A DNA stretch of 15,827 nt from a bacterium (GTDB lineage Bacteria; Patescibacteriota; Minisyncoccia; Phycocordibacterales; Phycocordibacteraceae). Within the stretch, counting starts at the first letter, position 1. Each line of letters opens with the position of its first letter. The notes under the pieces were generated by a model. The model saw only the letters and a list, made by a program, of their open reading frames with translations. It made no database searches and was not told where the DNA came from. The stretch lies in contig JAKAJJ010000006.1 in NCBI GenBank assembly GCA_021813835.1, forward strand, positions 1 to 15,827. The letters are read 5' to 3'. Below, piece by piece: positions 11,758 to 15,827 of the stretch. The position numbers and the translations under genes were made by a program.

Positions 11758-12765
11758 TTACGACTGCGCGGCCGCGAGCACGTGGCGCACGAGCGATTCG
11801 GTGTACCCCATCTCGTTGTCGTACCAGGCGAGCACCTTCACGAGGTTCCCCTCGACGACGCGCGTCATCCCGAGATCCGCGATGGAGGCGCAGGGTTCGC
11901 CGATGATGTCGCTTGAGACGAGCTCCTCGTCGGTCGCCCGGAAAATGCCCTCCCAGCGCGGCTGCTCCGCAGCCGCGCGCAGTATTCCATTCACCTCCTC
12001 CTTCGTCGTCGGGCGCTTCGCGATGAACGTGACGTCCGCGATGGAGCCCGCGGGTACCGGCACGCGGAGCGATATGCCGTCGAACTTCCCGGCGAGCGGC
12101 GTGTACGCCTGCACGACCGCGGTGGCCGCGCCGGTGGAGGTCGGCACGATGTTCTGCGCCGCCGCGCGGCCCTCCTTCATATCCTTCCTGGACGGGCCGT
12201 CGACGAGCGCCTGGCTCGCGGTGTAGGCGTGGGTCGTCGAGAGGATGGCCTTCTCGATGCCGATGGCCTCGTCGAGAATCGCGATGACGGGGCTCGCGGA
12301 ATTGGTCGTGCAGGAGGCGTTGCTCGTTATCCGGCAGGTCGCGAGCTTCTCCTCATTGATGCCCATCAGCACCGTCGCGCCGAGCGATTCGTCGCCTTTC
12401 GCCGGCGCGCTGATGACGACGCGCTTCGCGCCCGCGGCGATGTGTGCCTGCGCCTTTTCATATTCGGTGAAGAAGCCGGTCGACTCGACGACGACGTCGA
12501 TGCCGAGGTCTTTCCAGGGCAAATTCGCCGGGTCTTTTTCGGAAAAGAATTTCACCATCGCGCCGTCGACGAGCAGCGCCCCGCCCTTCGCCTCCACCGC
12601 AAACGGCGCCTGCCGGTATACCGTGTCGTGCCGCAAGAGATACGCGAGATTCTCGAGCGAGCCGAGGTCGTTCACCGCGGCGAGCTCGATGCCGCGGCCC
12701 TGCGAGCGGCGCGCGAATGCGCGGCCGATGCGCCCGAACCCGTTAATTGCAACGCGAATAGCCAT
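11758..12765 (-). CDS. gap: Glyceraldehyde-3-phosphate dehydrogenase (type I)
   Basis: 335 residues, full length. The Rossmann start is MAIRVAINGFGRIGRAFARR with D33 in AAVNDLG, which favours NAD. Catalytic C152 is in SNASCTTNSASP, and H179 is in STTHAYTASQ, followed by DGPSRKDMKEGRAAAQNIVPTSTGAA. The C-terminal part has SLRVPVPAGSIADVTF and WYDNEMGYTESLV. It oxidises glyceraldehyde 3-phosphate to 1,3-bisphosphoglycerate in lower glycolysis. The start at 12765 gives the family N terminus; the 19 in-frame residues upstream are not homologous to it. A TATACT -10 box lies 47 nt upstream, and beyond it a dense array of ACTTGG-type hexamers that could be operator sites. It is first in a run of minus-strand genes with rpiB. 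Confidence 0.95.
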   Translation of the reverse strand: MAIRVAINGFGRIGRAFARRSQGRGIELAAVNDLGSLENLAYLLRHDTVYRQAPFAVEAKGGALLVDGAMVKFFSEKDPANLPWKDLGIDVVVESTGFFTEYEKAQAHIAAGAKRVVISAPAKGDESLGATVLMGINEEKLATCRITSNASCTTNSASPVIAILDEAIGIEKAILSTTHAYTASQALVDGPSRKDMKEGRAAAQNIVPTSTGAATAVVQAYTPLAGKFDGISLRVPVPAGSIADVTFIAKRPTTKEEVNGILRAAAEQPRWEGIFRATDEELVSSDIIGEPCASIADLGMTRVVEGNLVKVLAWYDNEMGYTESLVRHVLAAAQS

Positions 12766-12812
12766 ATGCAAAGAATTAAGAAAGTAAAGAATCACCCGTA
12801 ACCGATGCCCGG

Positions 12813-12818
12813 AGTATA
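12813..12818 (-). promoter_or_regulatory. -10 element TATACT of gap
   Basis: TATACT on the minus strand lies 47 nt before the gap ATG, giving a leader of about 40 nt, the longest among the TATACT-type promoters here. The leader is pyrimidine-rich on the minus strand (TTCTTTACTTTC) with no Shine-Dalgarno site. No convincing -35 box is present at 16-18 bp. Confidence 0.5.
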
Positions 12819-12843
12819 GCACCGGCCGCCAGCCCCGGACATT

Positions 12844-12919
12844 ACTTGTTACTTGGGTTACTTGGGTGTCTTACTTGGGTGTCTCGCCGCCAAGTGACGC
12901 CGCCAAGTGACCGCCAAGG
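12844..12919. repeat. Array of ACTTGG-type hexamers upstream of gap
   Basis: The 248-bp stretch between gap and the giant surface gene (12766-13013) holds no gene. It contains ACTTG at 12844 and ACTTGGG at 12851, 12860 and 12873, then the inverted forms CCAAGTGAC at 12890 and 12903 and CCAAGG at 12914. Spacings are 7, 9, 13, 17, 13 and 11 bp. A further direct repeat, GTGCCGGGCGAG, follows at 12919 and 12941. The block could be a multi-site operator for gap, or part of the 3' end of the surface gene. Confidence 0.6.
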
Positions 12920-13013
12920 TGCCGGGCGAGTGCCGCGTGGGTGCCGGGCGAGAGCGCGGAGAGGGCCGCGGCGGCCGTGCGGCGCGCCGGACGAACCGAG
13001 CGCGCGATTTGGA

Positions 13014-15827
13014 CTAGGAGGAGGTCGTGGTGGTGGAAGTCGTCGTTGACGTCGTGGTTGTCGAGGTAGAAGTCGCGGTACCGGTCGAAGTTGTCGCAGC
13101 CGTCGCGGTGGACGAGGCGGCGACCGAGACCGTGCGCGTCGCGCTCCCCGTGTTCCCCGCGCTGTCCGTCGCCGAGTACGTGATGGCGTAGGTGCCGGCG
13201 GTCGCCGTATCGACGGAGCCGATGGTCACGATCTTGGCGGTCAGGTCGCCGTCCACGTTGTCGAGCGCGGTGGCGCCCGGGTCGGTCCAGGTATCGCCGA
13301 CCATGAGCTGCACCGTCGCCGAACCGTTCAGGGTGACGACGGGCGGCGTCGTGTCGGCAGTCGTCGAAGTGGCAGTCGAGGTGGCCGTCGTAGTGGTTGT
13401 CGCAGTCGAGGTCGTGCCCGACGTGGAGACCGTGCCGTCGGGGTTCCCCACGATGACCGAGCGGGTGACGCTCGCCGTGTCGCCCGCGCTGTCGCGCGCC
13501 GTGTAGGTGAGGATGTAAGTCGTCGGAGCGGAGGTGTCGAGGAAGGGCGAGGAGGTCGCCGTCGCGCCGCCGTTCACGTAGATGCCGTAGGGCGCGGTGC
13601 CGTCCGAGCCGCCCGCGACAACGGCTCCCTGCTCGACGTAAGTACTGCCGACGGCGAGGTACGTCGGGTTCGCGCCGTTCAGCGTAACCGTGAGCGGGCC
13701 CGAAGCGGCCGGCGCGGTCGCGGTCGCGGTCGTCGCGAACGGATCCAGGGTCGCGGCGGTCGGGAGGCAGGCGCCCGGCGTGGTCGTCGGCGCGCCGTCC
13801 GCCACGCTGAAGCAGTACGGCTGCTTCGTCACCGTGTCGTAGAGCGTCACGCCCGCGGGCGCGGAAGCGGTGCCGACCGCGAGATTCCCCGCCGTAAGAT
13901 GGTCGATGAAGCCCCGCGCCGCGTAGAAGGCGTTTGCGGCGAGCTCGCCGATGTGCAGGATGCCGCTGAAGCCCTGGAGCGCGCCCGCGACGATGGTCGA
14001 GGTGGAGAGCGAGAGCGTCGTGGTGGAGACGCTCACCGCCCCGCTCTCGAGCATCGCCACGCGGCTCTCGAGCGAGGCGAGGCGGGTGGTGAGCGCGTCC
14101 ACCTTCCCCGCGAGCACCTGCACGCCCGAGAGGGTGAAGGTGGCGAGCTTGTAGAGGTCGACGCCCTTGCCGTCGGGAGAGAGGATTTCGGGGGCGATGG
14201 TCTGGGCGTCCTCCGCGATGAAGCCGAGGCGCAAGGGGTCGTTCTGCGGCTCGATCTTGTAGCGGTAGGTGGCGGCTTTGAGGTTGAGCAGCTGGTTGTA
14301 CATATCCTCGGTCGTCGTCGCGTCCACGTAGCTGATGTCGTCCTTGGCGCTTCGGGTGGAGGTGTTCACGAAGGCGATGGCGCCCACGTCGCCCGCCACG
14401 GTCAGGGTGTGGTTCGGGGTGGTGGTGCCGATGCCGATGCTCCCCGCGACGTCCACCGTCAGAACGGTGGACGTCGCGGCATTGCTGATGAATGAGGTTC
14501 GGGCGTCAATCGGAGCAAGCGCGGCCGCAAGCGTCGTCGTCGAGACGACGCTTGCGGCCGAGACGAGCGTGGAGCCGTCTCCGAACGAAACGCCGCCATC
14601 GCCGAGCGCGAGCGAACGGATCTGCGCCTGCCCGGTTACCGCAAGCGAGGTCGTCCACACGGAAGAAGTGGCCGTGAACGAAGAAGCGATGATGTTGTGG
14701 TAGATTGAGAGGTAGCCGGTGGATTGGTTCTGCGCTGGACTCGGTAATCCAAGCGCAGTGGGTCCGATCCCCGCCACCGGGTTCCAGTTGCCCGCAAGGC
14801 CGCTCGGGGTACTTGACGAGAAGACCCAGTCGGCTATAATGGGTCGTATACCGGGTCCAGCGCTAGTCAATCCACTTGTCGCTTGGAAATCGAGGTAACC
14901 GCTTGAAAGGGCGGTTATTTCGTTTTGTACAACCGTAAGCTGTGCCGTCGTGGTCGCAGTCAAATCCGCGAGGCCCGTCGCAAGCGCGGTAGTGGAGGCG
15001 GACGACGCAAGCGCCGTGCCGTCAGGAAGGAAGAACGCCCGGGCGCCCACGTCGCCGGCGACCGTGAGGGTGTTATGCGGGGTGGTGGTGCCGATGCCGA
15101 TGCTGCCGCTTGTCGGGTCGATGGAGAGATCGCCGGGGGCGAACCAGTATTGCGGAGCGATGAACATGCTGACTTTCCCGGTGCCCGTGCCGGAGTATGC
15201 GGAAAGCGCGATGCCGAGCGTCTCGCCGCTGTGCACGGCCTTCACCGCCACGCCCGGCGTCGTCGAGGAAAGGATGAGCCGGTCGCCGATGCTGATGGGC
15301 CCGTCGGCTCCCGACACGGCCACCGGCACGCGGCCGGAAAGCGCGACCGGCGCGACCGTCTGCCCGACGGTCGCGCCGTCCGCGCCGCCGAGCACCATGC
15401 CGGGAGCCGTCGAGATCGCGCCGAGGACGAGCCCGGCGAGCGCGGCGGCGGGCAGCGCGCTTGAAGCGAGATAGTTCTCGGCGACGTCGTAGGCGCCGGT
15501 ATTGGCGGTCTGGTAGTAGATGTTGCCCGCCGCCGTGCCGCACGCGAGCGTCGCCGAGCCCGGGCCGAGGTCGAAGCAGCCGGAGCCGGTTACCGTGAGT
15601 TTCGACACCGGCGTCGTCGTCCCGATGCCGACGTTGCCGCTTGTATCCACCGTTAATCTTGCAGCATTATTCGTAAACAATTGAACTGCGGTGGCACCCC
15701 CTGTTCCTATCGCCCCCGCATAAGCCAAACTGTTTGTGAAAGCACCTCCGGCCGTACTTGGTGCCTGCAGGGAAAAGAATGTCCCGCCAGTATTCACCAG
15801 TTTTATCGAGGATTGGTTTGTTCCCGT
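13014..15827 (-). CDS. Giant surface protein with GIGTTTP repeats, S74 domain and Ig-like domains (5' end missing)
   Basis: At least 937 residues; the frame is open past the window edge. Numbered from that edge: modules of the type NVGIGTTTPVSKLTV (about 65-79) recur twice more, each as GSIGIGTTTP followed by LTVAGDVGA, as in phage-tail-fibre-like and candidate-phyla adhesins. A peptidase S74 (intramolecular chaperone) domain spans 490-596: STRSAKDDI with candidate Ser490/Lys495, then YRYKIEPQNDPLRLGFIAED, and a closing coiled coil (VDALTTRLASLESRVAML). After it come about 340 residues: two Ig-like DUF5011/HYR-type domains (about 710-793; 825-904, VTLNGSATVQLMVGDTWTDP) separated by a Thr/Ser linker, and a Thr/Ser-only tail to the stop. 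No sortase motif or membrane anchor is seen at the C terminus. The likely role is attachment or surface display. Two long perfect inverted repeats lie in the coding sequence (14444-14560). Confidence 0.85.
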   Translation of the reverse strand, partial: TGTNQSSIKLVNTGGTFFSLQAPSTAGGAFTNSLAYAGAIGTGGATAVQLFTNNAARLTVDTSGNVGIGTTTPVSKLTVTGSGCFDLGPGSATLACGTAAGNIYYQTANTGAYDVAENYLASSALPAAALAGLVLGAISTAPGMVLGGADGATVGQTVAPVALSGRVPVAVSGADGPISIGDRLILSSTTPGVAVKAVHSGETLGIALSAYSGTGTGKVSMFIAPQYWFAPGDLSIDPTSGSIGIGTTTPHNTLTVAGDVGARAFFLPDGTALASSASTTALATGLADLTATTTAQLTVVQNEITALSSGYLDFQATSGLTSAGPGIRPIIADWVFSSSTPSGLAGNWNPVAGIGPTALGLPSPAQNQSTGYLSIYHNIIASSFTATSSVWTTSLAVTGQAQIRSLALGDGGVSFGDGSTLVSAASVVSTTTLAAALAPIDARTSFISNAATSTVLTVDVAGSIGIGTTTPNHTLTVAGDVGAIAFVNTSTRSAKDDISYVDATTTEDMYNQLLNLKAATYRYKIEPQNDPLRLGFIAEDAQTIAPEILSPDGKGVDLYKLATFTLSGVQVLAGKVDALTTRLASLESRVAMLESGAVSVSTTTLSLSTSTIVAGALQGFSGILHIGELAANAFYAARGFIDHLTAGNLAVGTASAPAGVTLYDTVTKQPYCFSVADGAPTTTPGACLPTAATLDPFATTATATAPAASGPLTVTLNGANPTYLAVGSTYVEQGAVVAGGSDGTAPYGIYVNGGATATSSPFLDTSAPTTYILTYTARDSAGDTASVTRSVIVGNPDGTVSTSGTTSTATTTTTATSTATSTTADTTPPVVTLNGSATVQLMVGDTWTDPGATALDNVDGDLTAKIVTIGSVDTATAGTYAITYSATDSAGNTGSATRTVSVAASSTATAATTSTGTATSTSTTTTSTTTSTTTTSS
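14444..14479. repeat. Long perfect inverted repeat inside the surface-protein gene (1)
   Basis: A 16-bp perfect stem (CCGCGACGTCCACCGT and its complement) closes a CAGA loop. It encodes part of ATSTVLTVDVAG, just before the third GIGTTTP module. Confidence 0.9.
14522..14560. repeat. Long perfect inverted repeat inside the surface-protein gene (2)
   Basis: A 17-bp perfect stem (CGGCCGCAAGCGTCGTC and its complement) closes a GTCGA loop. It encodes AASVVSTTTLAA and starts 43 bp from the end of the first inverted repeat. Confidence 0.9.

Noticed and set aside
12766..13013. tRNA or other structured RNA gene in the gap
   Set aside because: No cloverleaf, CCA end or T-loop consensus (GGTTCGA) in the right context was found; the only structure is the hexamer array.
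13899..14495. Plus-strand open frame opposite the surface-protein gene
   Set aside because: The minus-strand S74 domain lies here; the plus frame is a GC-driven shadow.

Overview
The window looks like a piece of a GC-rich genome from the candidate phyla radiation, most likely a Parcubacteria-type (Patescibacteria) bacterium. This is an inference from gene content, not from a marker gene. The pointers are: a surface protein built from repeated GIGTTTP modules plus a peptidase S74 domain; class III-type pseudopilins each preceded by a roughly 90-residue one-helix membrane protein; a REP-associated (Y1, HUH) transposase of the YHIINRG type; a transketolase split into two genes; near-leaderless promoters; and sugar metabolism limited to lower glycolysis and the non-oxidative pentose phosphate branch. 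TGA is used as stop, so the SR1/Gracilibacteria code does not apply.

Layout. 1-950: tail of an unknown gene, a hairpin terminator, and a secreted protein gene (minus) with an unusually canonical promoter and Shine-Dalgarno site and lower GC than the rest. 1029-3105: a five-helix membrane protein with a CxxC pair (plus), converging on a secreted coiled-coil/lytic-transglycosylase-like protein (minus); a 44-bp palindrome sits between their 3' ends. 3114-4572: ribosomal protein bL25 (minus), then a REP-associated transposase (plus) flanked by inverted copies of a GTCGGGACGT palindrome and carrying another copy inside its own reading frame. 4596-6698: class I fructose-bisphosphate aldolase (minus) and a PfkB-family sugar kinase (plus), divergent across only 40 bp, followed by another copy of the second palindrome family. 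6705-8792: a small membrane protein, transketolase C half and transketolase N half, all minus and overlapping; the N half contains two in-frame palindrome copies. 8811-12818, all minus: GAPDH, RpiB, small membrane protein plus pseudopilin (module 1), an RPE-like protein, small membrane protein plus pseudopilin (module 2). 12819-13013: no gene, but an array of ACTTGG-type hexamers. 13014-15827: C-terminal 937 residues of a giant surface protein, cut by the window edge.

How the genes fit together. Aldolase, GAPDH, RpiB, an RPE-like epimerase, both transketolase halves and a sugar kinase form a nearly complete toolkit for interconverting pentose, triose and fructose phosphates. Interleaved with it are surface and pilus components. 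The most distinctive biology is the palindrome system. A REP/RAYT unit has placed copies between genes and also inside coding frames (transketolase and the transposase itself), and the repeat core has no stop codon in any of the six frames. A second, unrelated palindrome family marks gene ends, and the giant surface gene carries two very long perfect inverted repeats within its coding sequence.
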